DNA of 42,413 nt from positions 1 to 42,413 of the forward strand of contig DASYKU010000136.1 of assembly GCA_035995165.1 (NCBI GenBank). Direction: 5' to 3'. Under the pieces are notes generated by a model. The model worked only from the letters and a program-made list of their open reading frames with translations, was not told the origin of the DNA and ran no database searches. The stretch comes from Mycobacteriales bacterium (GTDB lineage Bacteria; Actinomycetota; Actinomycetes; Mycobacteriales; CADCTP01). Both the position numbers and the translations under genes were made by a program. This document shows, one piece after another, positions 7,978-14,940 of the stretch. The stretch's first letter is position 1; every line of letters begins with the position of its first letter.

Positions 7978-9129
7978 GTGCGAGTGGGAGTGCTGACGCG
8001 GGAGTATCCGCCTGACGTCTACGGGGGTGCCGGCGTTCACGTCGACTTCCTCGTCCGCGAGTTGCGGCGGCTGGTCGATGTCGAGGTGCACTGCTTCGGG
8101 GGGCCCCGGGAGGGCGCCGTGGCGCACTCGGTGCCCGACGGGCTGACCCGCTCCAACCCCGCGCTGCAGACGCTCGGGGTCGACCTGGAGATCGCCGAGG
8201 CGGTCGCCGACTGCGACGTGCTGCACTCCCACACCTGGTACGCGAACGTCGCCGGCGTGCTCGGCGGGCTGCTGCACGGCGTGCCGCACGTGCTCTCCGC
8301 GCACTCGCTGGAGCCGCAGCGGCCGTGGAAGGTCGAGCAGCTCGGCGGCGGCTACCGGGTGTCGTCCTGGGCCGAGCGGACCGCGTACCGCAACGCCGAC
8401 GCGGTGATCGCGGTCAGCCACGGGATGAAGTCCGACATCATGGCGGTGTACCCGTTCATGGACCCGGACAAGGTGCACGTCGTCCACAACGGCATCGACG
8501 CGATGCTCTACGCGCCGGATCCCGCGACCGACGTGCTGGAGCGGCACGGGATCGACACCTCCCGGCCGTACGTGATCTTCGTCGGGCGGATCACCCGGCA
8601 GAAGGGCGTCGGGCACCTGCTCGAGGCGGCCAAGTCGTTCGTGCCCGAGGCCCAGCTGGTGCTCTGCGCGGGCGCGCCGGACACGCCGGAGATCGGCACG
8701 GCCACGGCGGCCGCGGTCGAGGAGCTGCGGGCGAGCCGGACCGGGGTGGTCTGGATCTCCGAGATGCTGCCCCGCGCGGACGTGGTCCAGCTGCTCACCC
8801 ACGCCACCCTGTTCGTCTGCCCCTCGGTGTACGAGCCGCTCGGCATCGTGAACCTGGAGGCGATGGCCTGCGAGACCGCGGTCGTCGCCTCGGCCGTCGG
8901 CGGGATCCCCGAGGTGGTCGAGGACGGCAAGACCGGGACCCTCGTGCCGTACGCGGGCTCGTACCCGGAGGGGTTCGAGGCTGCCCTGGCCGAGGCGGTG
9001 AACGCGCTGGTCACCGACCCGGCGAAAGCGGCCGAGATGGGCCGGGCGGGGCGGGCCCGGGCCGAGCGGGAGTTCGGCTGGGACGCGATCGCCCGCCGGA
9101 CCATCGAGGTGTACGGGTCGCTGCGCTGA
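7978..9129 (+). CDS. glgA: Actinobacterial glycogen synthase / maltose-1-phosphate synthase (GT4 family)
   Basis: Retaining GT4 glycosyltransferase using ADP-glucose, 383 residues, which is much shorter than the GT5 glycogen synthase of E. coli and matches the actinobacterial type (Rv1212c). In mycobacteria that enzyme mainly makes maltose-1-phosphate for the GlgE route and is also called GlgM; which product is made here cannot be decided. The N-terminal domain has VLTREYPPDVYGGAGVHVD. The donor-site domain has FVGRITRQKGV (about 200), the E-x7-E segment CPSVYEPLGIVNLEAMAC, and GGIPEVVEDG. The GTG at 7978 lies 7 nt after TAACCT with no ribosome binding site. Its partner glgC is divergent. Confidence 0.93.
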   Translation: MRVGVLTREYPPDVYGGAGVHVDFLVRELRRLVDVEVHCFGGPREGAVAHSVPDGLTRSNPALQTLGVDLEIAEAVADCDVLHSHTWYANVAGVLGGLLHGVPHVLSAHSLEPQRPWKVEQLGGGYRVSSWAERTAYRNADAVIAVSHGMKSDIMAVYPFMDPDKVHVVHNGIDAMLYAPDPATDVLERHGIDTSRPYVIFVGRITRQKGVGHLLEAAKSFVPEAQLVLCAGAPDTPEIGTATAAAVEELRASRTGVVWISEMLPRADVVQLLTHATLFVCPSVYEPLGIVNLEAMACETAVVASAVGGIPEVVEDGKTGTLVPYAGSYPEGFEAALAEAVNALVTDPAKAAEMGRAGRARAEREFGWDAIARRTIEVYGSLR

Positions 9130-9132
9130 GTC

Positions 9133-9924
9133 CTACGCGCCCTGGAAGTGCGGGGGGCGGCGGTCGCGGGCGGCGCGCAGGCCCTCGTCGACGTCCGCCG
9201 TCCGGTAGTTCTCGGCCTGGGCCGCGGCCTCGACGTCGAGCTGCTCGGCCAGCGTCCGGCTGCCCGCGCCGGCCAGCGACTGCTTGAGCTGGCGGACCGG
9301 CTGCGGCGCGCTGCGGGCGATCGCGGTGGCCAGCTCCAGCGTCCGCGGCAGCACGTCCTTGGGCGCGACCGCCTGCAGCGCCATGCCGTACTCGGCCGCC
9401 TCCTCGCCGGACAGCAGCCGCCCGGTGTAGAGCAGCTCGGCCGCCCGCTGCGGCCCGACCAGCCGGGGCAGCGACCAGGAGCCGCCCATCCCGGGGTGGA
9501 TCCCGAGCCGGACGAAGTTGAAGCCGATCGCCGCGTCCTTCGACATGACGGTCAGGTCGCAGGCGATCGCGACGCAGGCGCCCGCGCCGATCGCGTGTCC
9601 GTTCACGGCCGCGAGCACCGGGAACGGCGCGTCGACCACGGACAGGAACGCCTCGTAGAACCGGCGCATCGGGGCGGTCTGGTCGTGCCCGGCCTTGGCG
9701 TCCGCGGCCTTGTCCGCCAGCAGGGCCAGGTCCCCGCCGCCCGAGAACGCCGAGCCGGCCCCGGTGAGCACGACCACGCGGACGTCGTCGCGGGTGCCCA
9801 GCTCGGCCAGCGCGGCGGCCAGGTCCGCGCCCATCTGTGCGGTCATCGCGTTGCGGCGGTCCGGGTCGTTCAGGGTGAGCAGGACGACGCCGGCGTCCCG
9901 GTCGGCGAGATCGACGAGGGTCAT
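9133..9924 (-). CDS. Enoyl-CoA hydratase/isomerase (crotonase) family protein
   Basis: Acyl-CoA-processing crotonase, 263 residues, presumably acting in fatty-acid or carboxylic-acid degradation. The oxyanion-hole segments are GSAFSGGGDL and VNGHAIGAGACVAIACD. At the first classical catalytic glutamate position (E144 of mitochondrial hydratase) the sequence reads NFVRLGIHPG without Glu, while the second (E164) appears retained in QRAAELLYTG. It may therefore be an isomerase or another crotonase rather than a standard hydratase. The ATG at 9924 overlaps the upstream PTH2 gene stop (ATGA), so the two are co-translated. It converges with glgA, with only 3 bp between them. Confidence 0.88.
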   Translation of the reverse strand: MTLVDLADRDAGVVLLTLNDPDRRNAMTAQMGADLAAALAELGTRDDVRVVVLTGAGSAFSGGGDLALLADKAADAKAGHDQTAPMRRFYEAFLSVVDAPFPVLAAVNGHAIGAGACVAIACDLTVMSKDAAIGFNFVRLGIHPGMGGSWSLPRLVGPQRAAELLYTGRLLSGEEAAEYGMALQAVAPKDVLPRTLELATAIARSAPQPVRQLKQSLAGAGSRTLAEQLDVEAAAQAENYRTADVDEGLRAARDRRPPHFQGA

Positions 9925-10604
9925 GCCCGGAGTATCTCCGCCACCGCCGTGCAGGTGCCCGGCGCGACCTCGGTGAAGCCGGCGTCGCGGACCACCGGCA
10001 GGTCCCGGGCCAGCAGGTCCTCCCAGCGGGAGCGGTCGGCGACCCGGACCGCGACCGGGAAGCGGTCGTCGCGCCACTTCCGGGCGTCGGCCTCGTCCAG
10101 GGCGACCAGGCCGAGCTGGGCCGCGTGCCCGACCTGGGCCATCGCCTTGCCCGCGGTGAGCTCGACGGCCGGGTTCAGCCACAGGACCGGGACGCCGGGC
10201 GCGGGCGGGGCCGGCGGGTCCGGGTCGTCGAAGTCGGTGCCGGAGACCTGCAGCCGGGCCAGGTCCCGGGGCCAGGCGTCCAGCGGGACCGGCGGGAAGA
10301 CCCGGACCTCGGCTGTGCCGTGCGTCACGGTGATGCCGTCGAGGGCCTCGGCCCGGCGCCACTCGGCGCCGCGGGCCCGGCGGACGACCTTGCGGATCCG
10401 GGCGTCGGACCAGGCCCGGACCGCCTCGGCCCAGTCGCCGTCACCTTCCGTACGAGGATCGGTGAGCAGGGTGAGGACGGCCTGGGCCGCGCCCTCCAGC
10501 GCGTCGGTCCGCGCCGGCGGGTCGGCCCGCTCCACGCGGACCACCAGCGGCAGCACGTACTGCGGCGCCAGATCCCGCGGATCCCCCGCCTGCACTCCCG
10601 TCAC
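9921..10604 (-). CDS. PTH2-family peptidyl-tRNA hydrolase-like protein
   Basis: The C-terminal part (about 138-227) has the Pth2 signature GKAMAQVGHA at 152-161, with the Lys and His/Ala positions typical of archaeal/eukaryotic peptidyl-tRNA hydrolase, which releases peptides from stalled peptidyl-tRNA. The N-terminal about 120 residues (LAPQYVLPLVVRVERADPP, DARIRKVVRRARGAEW) form a domain I do not recognise elsewhere; similar full-length proteins occur in other actinomycetes. The GTG at 10604 is chosen because GAGGAGGG lies just upstream, while an ORF extension to 10757 is low-complexity. It is coupled to the downstream crotonase by ATGA overlap. Hydrolase activity is an inference from the motif. 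Confidence 0.75.
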   Translation of the reverse strand: MTGVQAGDPRDLAPQYVLPLVVRVERADPPARTDALEGAAQAVLTLLTDPRTEGDGDWAEAVRAWSDARIRKVVRRARGAEWRRAEALDGITVTHGTAEVRVFPPVPLDAWPRDLARLQVSGTDFDDPDPPAPPAPGVPVLWLNPAVELTAGKAMAQVGHAAQLGLVALDEADARKWRDDRFPVAVRVADRSRWEDLLARDLPVVRDAGFTEVAPGTCTAVAEILRA

Positions 10605-10990
10605 CCTGACCCTCCTCGCACCCCATCCCCCACCCGTCCCGCGAGACCCGCTCCCGACGCCCCGCGCCCGCGCCCGGCCCTCCGGACGGCGCACCGCAGC
10701 CGGCCCTCCGGCGGCTGCCCGAGCGGCGCACCGTGGCCCGCCCTGCGGCCGCCGCACCGCCGTGTGCCGCGGCCCACGGCAGGCCCGGAGGCCGATGTCC
10801 GCGGCCCGGTCGGAGCGCCGGCGACACCCCCGGGCCGGCGTCGGGCGCCGACAGACGGCCGGACCGGCGGTCGGTCCCGTCCCGGAACGACCGGACCGGC
10901 GGTCGGTCCCGTCCCGGAACGGCCGGACCGGCAGCCGAGTACAGCGCGGCCCCGGCCGAGTGGGCCGGGGCCGAGCAGCACGGGCAGGAG
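10605..10990. other. 386-bp low-complexity intergenic region with tandem repeats
   Basis: No credible gene. The sequence is C/G-rich with short cggccctccgg-like iterations in 10670-10760 and a clear 32-bp tandem repeat from 10859. It lies between the DUF3117 stop and the PTH2 gene start, both on the minus strand, so it should hold a terminator for DUF3117 and the PTH2 promoter. Hairpins within the repeat could serve as the former. Confidence 0.5.
10859..10933. repeat. 32-bp tandem repeat, about 2.3 copies, each with a hairpin
   Basis: Units at 10859-10890 and 10891-10922 differ only at the last base, and a third starts at 10923. Each contains the inverted repeat GGACCG / CGGTCC around a 5-nt loop. 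Confidence 0.88.
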
Positions 10991-11158
10991 TCAGCCGGCG
11001 GCAGACTTGAGGGCGTCACCGAGCGCGGTGGCCTCCTCGGCCGACATCTCGACGACGAGGCGACCGCCGCCCTCCAGCGGGACGCGCATGACGATGCCGC
11101 GCCCCTCCTTGGTGACCTCGAGCGGACCGTCACCCGTCCGCGGCTTCATGGCCGCCAT
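10991..11158 (-). CDS. DUF3117 family small protein
   Basis: 55-residue cytoplasmic protein matching the DUF3117 family (Rv1211 in M. tuberculosis), highly conserved in actinobacteria and of unknown function. The N-terminal block MAAMKPRTGDGPLEVTKEGR and the following RVPLEGGGRLVVEMSAEEA are near-invariant in the family as I know it, and the length is typical. The ATG at 11158 follows a strong GGAGGAGG. A second ATG three codons later would give MKPRT, so the start is slightly uncertain. Between the promoter and the ribosome binding site lies a 9-bp GC hairpin (11172-11193), an unusual leader for such a small gene. Synteny with tag and glgA is conserved. Confidence 0.93.
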   Translation of the reverse strand: MAAMKPRTGDGPLEVTKEGRGIVMRVPLEGGGRLVVEMSAEEATALGDALKSAAG

Positions 11159-11171
11159 TCCTGCCTCCTCC

Positions 11172-11193
11172 AGCGGGTCCTGCGGGACCCGCT
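11172..11193 (-). promoter_or_regulatory. Hairpin abutting the DUF3117 ribosome binding site
   Basis: AGCGGGTCC / GGACCCGCT, a perfect 9-bp stem with a 4-nt loop, ending directly before GGAGGAGG in the mRNA. It could protect the 5' end or keep the ribosome site open; no competing anti-structure is obvious. Confidence 0.5.
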
Positions 11194-11250
11194 CCAATCT
11201 CTGACCTGGGCGCTCACCGTCCGCGGTAGCGGCCGGCCAGCATGTGGCGC

Positions 11251-11269
11251 CGATCATTGTTCCTGATCG
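11251..11269. promoter_or_regulatory. Operator-like dyad between DUF3117 and the PaaG-like gene
   Basis: CGATCA - 7 nt - TGATCG, a perfect 6-bp inverted repeat in the divergent intergenic region and one of its few A/T-containing patches. The binding protein is unknown. Confidence 0.3.
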
Positions 11270-11304
11270 CGGGCGTGGTAGGAAACCGGGCTGGCCGAGC
11301 CCCG

Positions 11305-11310
11305 TACGGT
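11305..11310 (+). promoter_or_regulatory. Possible -10 element of the PaaG-like gene
   Basis: TACGGT fits TANNNT and lies about 50 nt before the start at 11361. No convincing -35 is visible (GAAACC at 17-bp spacing). Confidence 0.3.
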
Positions 11311-11360
11311 AGGAGCGGCAGGGACCGCTCCGCCGTCGCCGCCGTCCCGGGAGGTCTGTG

Positions 11361-12149
11361 GTGTCCGACACCGTACTGGTGAGCATGAGCGAGGGCGTCG
11401 CGACGATCACGTTGAATCGTCCTGACGCCCTCAACTCGCTCACCGTGGAGCTCAAAGAGGCGTTGCTGGAGACGTTTCTGCAGGTCGCCGCGGACCCCGC
11501 GGCGCGGGCCGTGGTGCTCACCGGGGCGGGCCGCGGCTTCAGCGCCGGGCAGGACCTGCGCGAGCACGCCGACCTGCTGGCGGCCGGCGACGCGAGCCCG
11601 CTGAACACGGTCGAGCGGCACTACAACCCGATCTGCCTGGCCCTGGCGACCATGCCCAAGCCGGTGATCGCGGCCGTGAACGGGATCGCGGCCGGCGCCG
11701 GCGCGTCGCTGACGTTCGCCTGCGACTTCCGGATCGCGGCCGACAACGCGAAGTTCCTGCTCGCGTTCGCGAACGTCGGGCTGGGCCTGGACACCGGCGC
11801 GTCCTGGACGCTGCCCCGGCTGATCGGGCACGCCCGGGCCACCGCGCTGGCCATCCTGGCCGAGCCGGTGAGCGCCTCCGCCGCGCTGGAGATGGGGCTG
11901 GTCAACGCCGTCGTCCCGGCCGACGAGGTGCAGACGGCCGCCTTCGAGCTGGCCGCCCGGCTCGCCGCCGGCCCGACCGCCGCGTACGCCGCGATCAAGG
12001 AGGCGCTGGCCTACTCGGCCGCGCACCCGCTGGCCTCCGCACTGGAGAAGGAGGGCGTGCTGCAGAACGCGCTCGGCGCCAGCCCCGACCACCGGGACGC
12101 GACGGCCGCGTTCGTCCGCAAGGAGCGGCCCGTCTTCCGGGGCTACTGA
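11361..12149 (+). CDS. Crotonase, PaaG-like enoyl-CoA isomerase/hydratase
   Basis: 262-residue crotonase-fold enzyme. Oxyanion-hole motifs are FSAGQDLREHADLL and VNGIAAGAGASLTFACDF. Aligned by eye with E. coli PaaG, GLGLDTGASWTLPRLIG places Asp where PaaG has its catalytic Asp in GLIPDCGGTW, and FSAGQDL is also PaaG-like. A ring-1,2-epoxyphenylacetyl-CoA isomerase or a delta-enoyl isomerase is thus more likely than a hydratase, but no other paa genes are near, so the substrate is open. GGGAGG precedes two adjacent GTG codons (11358, 11361); 11361 gives the better spacing. It is divergent from DUF3117 and converges on tag with an 8-bp gap. Confidence 0.88.
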   Translation: MSDTVLVSMSEGVATITLNRPDALNSLTVELKEALLETFLQVAADPAARAVVLTGAGRGFSAGQDLREHADLLAAGDASPLNTVERHYNPICLALATMPKPVIAAVNGIAAGAGASLTFACDFRIAADNAKFLLAFANVGLGLDTGASWTLPRLIGHARATALAILAEPVSASAALEMGLVNAVVPADEVQTAAFELAARLAAGPTAAYAAIKEALAYSAAHPLASALEKEGVLQNALGASPDHRDATAAFVRKERPVFRGY

Positions 12150-12157
12150 GTCTGAGC

Positions 12158-12730
12158 TCAGCCGGCCCGCCAGCAGCCGACCAGGTGGTCGTCGACCAGC
12201 CCGCAGGCCTGCATCAACGCGTACGCCGTGGTGGGACCGACGAACTTGAAGCCGCGCTTGCGCAGCTCCTTGGCCATCGCGGTCGACTCCGGCGTGGTCG
12301 CCGCGACGTCGGCGAACGTCCGCGGCCGGGCCCGGGTCGCCGGGTCGGGCGCGAACGACCAGAGCAGCGCGGCCAGCCCGGCCGGCAGCTCCAGCGTGGC
12401 CCGGGCGTTGGCGATGGCCGCGTCGACCTTGGCCCGGTTGCGGACGATGCCGGCGTCGGCCATCAGCCGGGCCACGTCGTCCGGCCCGAAGGCGGCCACC
12501 TTCTCCGGCTCGAACCCGGAGAACGCGGACCGGAACGCCTCCCGCTTGCGCAGGATCGTCAGCCAGGACAGCCCGGACTGGAACGCCTCCAGGCAGAGCT
12601 TCTCGTACAGCCGGACCTCGTCGCGCTGGGGCACGCCCCACTCGTCGTCGTGGTAGCCCCGGTAGATCTCGGTCGCGCCGGCCCAGCCGCAGCGCGGGCG
12701 CCCGTCCGCGCCCACCACGATGTCGTCCAC
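12158..12730 (-). CDS. tag: DNA-3-methyladenine glycosylase I
   Basis: Base-excision repair enzyme that removes 3-methyladenine from alkylated DNA; 190 residues, as expected. The structural zinc site of Tag is complete: Cys14 and His27 near the N-terminus and His182 and Cys186 at the C-terminus, with the same spacings as E. coli Tag (C4/H17/H175/C179). The family core YHDDEWGVPQRDEVRLYEKL and LEAFQSGLSWLTILRKREAF contains the catalytic-pocket Glu and Trp. The GTG at 12730 is 11 bp from the SRPBCC gene stop and is the only sensible start. It is last gene of a three-gene minus-strand set and corresponds to Rv1210. Confidence 0.97.
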   Translation of the reverse strand: MDDIVVGADGRPRCGWAGATEIYRGYHDDEWGVPQRDEVRLYEKLCLEAFQSGLSWLTILRKREAFRSAFSGFEPEKVAAFGPDDVARLMADAGIVRNRAKVDAAIANARATLELPAGLAALLWSFAPDPATRARPRTFADVAATTPESTAMAKELRKRGFKFVGPTTAYALMQACGLVDDHLVGCWRAG

Positions 12731-12741
12731 GTCCCGGGACG

Positions 12742-13230
12742 CTAGCCCTCGCCTCCGACAGAACCGGGGTACGTCCGGGCCCAGTCCGCGAACCGGCGCA
12801 GCGAGAGGGTCAGCCCGGAGACGAACGCGGGCCGCAGCACCCGGAAGCCGAGCCGGCCGACCGCCCCGAGCGGCAGGTCCAGGTCCTCGGTCCAGCCGAA
12901 CGTCGAGCCGCCGGGGCGCTCCCGGACCTCGAAGGCGGCGGTGCCGCGGACGACCTTGCCCAGGTGCCGGACGTACGCGCCGCGCGGCGGGTCCCAGCCG
13001 GTGATCTCCATCGTGTCGACGACCGCGAGCGGGCCGAATCCGGTCGCGGCCCGGATCCGGGCGCCGACGCCGTGACCGCCCTGCTCGGTGCCGCGCACGG
13101 TGGTGCCGAGCATCCACTCCCGCTGCCGGTCCCAGTCGATCGCAGCGGCCCAGGTCCGCTCGACCGGGGCGTCGACGTCGACCTCCAGCCGGACCTGGGA
13201 CGGTCCGGACGAGGTGTCCCGGACCGTCAT
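12742..13230 (-). CDS. SRPBCC-superfamily (polyketide cyclase-like) protein
   Basis: 162-residue START/Bet v1-fold protein with a hydrophobic ligand pocket. The typical opening is VRLEVDVDAPVERTWAAAIDWDRQ, a later strand is MEITGWDPPRGAYVRHLGKV, and a long C-terminal helix closes the pocket. Family members bind lipids, steroids or other hydrophobic ligands; most single-domain actinobacterial copies have no known role. The ATG at 13230 overlaps the stop of the DivIVA-like gene (ATGA), indicating coupling. Association with a DNA repair glycosylase and a DivIVA-like protein gives no clear functional hint. Confidence 0.8.
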   Translation of the reverse strand: MTVRDTSSGPSQVRLEVDVDAPVERTWAAAIDWDRQREWMLGTTVRGTEQGGHGVGARIRAATGFGPLAVVDTMEITGWDPPRGAYVRHLGKVVRGTAAFEVRERPGGSTFGWTEDLDLPLGAVGRLGFRVLRPAFVSGLTLSLRRFADWARTYPGSVGGEG

Positions 13231-13724
13231 TCGGACTCGGCCCGGTGGGTGTGGACGTCGCGGGCCGGTTCGTCCGGGCGCGCCCCGGAGTCCGGGCGCA
13301 GGTCCTCGGGGACGGCACGGGGCCGGTGCCCGTTGCTGCCCTCGTCCTCGACCGCGTCCTCGCCGTGCTCCTCGCGGGCGTACCGGTCCCCGTACAGGTG
13401 GGTGGGCTCGGGCTCGTCGACGGGCTCGACGTGCAGGACCGAGCGGAGCCGGGCGATCTCCCGGTCCCGGGTGTCGACCTGTTCGGACAGCCGGTCCAGC
13501 AGCCAGTCGACCTCGTCCATCCGGTAGCCGCGCAGCGCCACCGACAGCCGCAGCCCGCGCAGGTCGTCGCCGTCGGCCAGCCGGTCCTCCGGCAGCTCGA
13601 CCGGCGTGCCCTCGGGCAGCACCGGCGCCATCTCCTCGCCCCGGCCGAACGCGTACGACGCGACGAGGAACAGCACGCCGCCGACCACGAGCAGCGCGAT
13701 GATGTAGCCCAGCACCGTACCCAC
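13227..13724 (-). CDS. Membrane-anchored DivIVA-domain protein (Rv1209-like position)
   Basis: 165-residue protein with one N-terminal membrane helix (residues 5-27, LGYIIALLVVGGVLFLVASY) and a short DivIVA-like motif at about 52-95 (LRLSVALRGYRMDEVDWLLDRL), which in DivIVA/Wag31 relatives mediates membrane-curvature or polar localisation. A predicted coiled-coil segment follows (VDTRDREIARLRSVL), then an acidic, Asp/Glu/Arg-rich tail. The same kind of small protein lies next to tag in mycobacteria. The GTG at 13724 begins directly before the membrane helix; an open extension to 13865 is Pro/Arg low-complexity. It is first gene of the coupled set with SRPBCC and tag. Confidence 0.82.
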   Translation of the reverse strand: MGTVLGYIIALLVVGGVLFLVASYAFGRGEEMAPVLPEGTPVELPEDRLADGDDLRGLRLSVALRGYRMDEVDWLLDRLSEQVDTRDREIARLRSVLHVEPVDEPEPTHLYGDRYAREEHGEDAVEDEGSNGHRPRAVPEDLRPDSGARPDEPARDVHTHRAESE

Positions 13725-13793
13725 GCCCTGATGGTGGCACGGGCGCCTGTCCGCGGCCCGCCCGGGCTCGCCGGGCCGATGCCCGGCGGAGCA

Positions 13794-13880
13794 GCCGGAC
13801 GGGTCCGGCGGGCGCAGCCGCGCACCATCCGGCCGGACGGGTCCGGCGGGCGCAGCCGCGCGCATCCGGCCGGGCGCCCC
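13794..13880. repeat. 38-bp tandem repeat, about 2.2 copies, upstream of folP
   Basis: Units begin at 13794 and 13832 with core gccggacgggtccggcgg, differing near the unit end by one indel; a partial third copy follows from about 13869. It lies in the divergent region between the DivIVA-like gene and the folP-type gene. Confidence 0.8.
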
Positions 13881-13929
13881 GCCCGGGTCCGGCGGAGCTG
13901 TCCGGAGGCGGCCGTGCGAGGGTGGGCGG

Positions 13930-14793
13930 GTGCCGTTGCGCCTGGGCCGCCGCAGTTTCGGCGACGACGAGCTGGTCGTGATGGCGATCGTGAACCGGAC
14001 CCCGGACTCGTTCTACGACCGCGGCGCGACCTACGCGCTGGGCGCCGCCCTGGACGCGGTCGACCGCGCGGTGGCCGAGGGCGCCGGGATCGTGGACATC
14101 GGCGGGGTGAAGGCCGGACCCGGCGCCGAGGTCGACCCGGCCGAGGAGCTGCGCCGGACCGCCGAGCTGGTCGCCGCGGTCCGGGCCGGGCACCCGGAGC
14201 TGGTCATCAGCGTGGACACCTGGCGCTCGCAGGTCGCCCGGACGCTGGCCGCCGAGGGCGCCGACCTGCTCAACGACACCTGGGGCGGCACCGACCCGGA
14301 GCTGGCCGCGGTCGCGGCCGAGCACGGCGCCGGGCTGGTCTGCGCGCACGCGGGCGGGCTGCCGCCGCGCACCCGCCCGCATCGGGTCGCGTACGACGAC
14401 GTGGTGGCGGACGTGGTCACGACCGTGACCGGGCTGGCCGAGCGGGCAGTCGCGGCCGGGGTCCGGGCCGACGGGATCCTCATCGACCCGGCCCACGACT
14501 TCGGCAAGAACACCCGGCACTCGCTGGAGGTGACCCGGCGGCTCGGCGAGCTGGTCGCGACCGGCTGGCCGGTGCTGGTCTCGCTGTCCCGCAAGGACTT
14601 CGTCGGCGAGACGCTCGATCTGCCGCCGGGCGAGCGGCTGGAGGGCACGCTCGCGGCGACGGCGGTCTCGGCCTGGTTGGGGGCGCGGGTCTTCCGCGCG
14701 CACGATGTCGCCGCGACCCGGCGGGCGCTGGACACCGTCGCCTCCATCCGCGGCACCCGCCCCCCGGCCGTATCCCGGCGCGGCCTCGCCTGA
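13930..14793 (+). CDS. folP: Dihydropteroate synthase homolog of the FolP2 type
   Basis: TIM-barrel protein of 287 residues. Dihydropteroate-synthase motifs are visible: NRTPDSFYDRG near residue 22, DTWR, NDTWGG, a pterin-site DPAHDFGKNT, SRKDF, and the C-terminal RAHDV. The loop that in true DHPS reads GGESTRPG is GGVKAGPG here. That substitution is the mark of the mycobacterial FolP2 (Rv1207) group, whose M. leprae member was reported to lack DHPS activity. A folate role should not be assumed. The GTG at 13930 is the only start before the motifs. The last about 10 codons fall in a decayed tandem repeat. gpgS, its neighbour in mycobacteria, is absent. Confidence 0.88.
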   Translation: MPLRLGRRSFGDDELVVMAIVNRTPDSFYDRGATYALGAALDAVDRAVAEGAGIVDIGGVKAGPGAEVDPAEELRRTAELVAAVRAGHPELVISVDTWRSQVARTLAAEGADLLNDTWGGTDPELAAVAAEHGAGLVCAHAGGLPPRTRPHRVAYDDVVADVVTTVTGLAERAVAAGVRADGILIDPAHDFGKNTRHSLEVTRRLGELVATGWPVLVSLSRKDFVGETLDLPPGERLEGTLAATAVSAWLGARVFRAHDVAATRRALDTVASIRGTRPPAVSRRGLA

Positions 14794-14935
14794 GGCGGGC
14801 CGGATACCGCAGGCCCGGCCGTGTCCCGGCGCGGCCTCGCCCGGGCCGCGGTCCGGATGCTGCGGGCCGGCCGTGTCTCGGCATGGCCGGGGCCGGATGC
14901 TGCGGGCCCGGCCGTGTCCCGGCGGGGTCAGGCCC
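14764..14935. repeat. Decayed 41-52-bp tandem repeats overlapping the folP 3' end
   Basis: Copies of ccggccgt(g/a)t(c) start at 14764, 14815, 14867 and 14908, mostly followed by cggcgcggcctcgcc-like and ggccggatgctgcgg-like segments. The first copy includes the folP C-terminal codons and stop. Confidence 0.75.
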
Positions 14936-14940
14936 GGGGC

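Noticed and set aside
10605-10981. A small gene on either strand between DUF3117 and the PTH2 gene
   Set aside because: Frames there are Arg/Ala/Pro/Gly repeats with no third-position bias and no ribosome site, and overlap tandem repeats.
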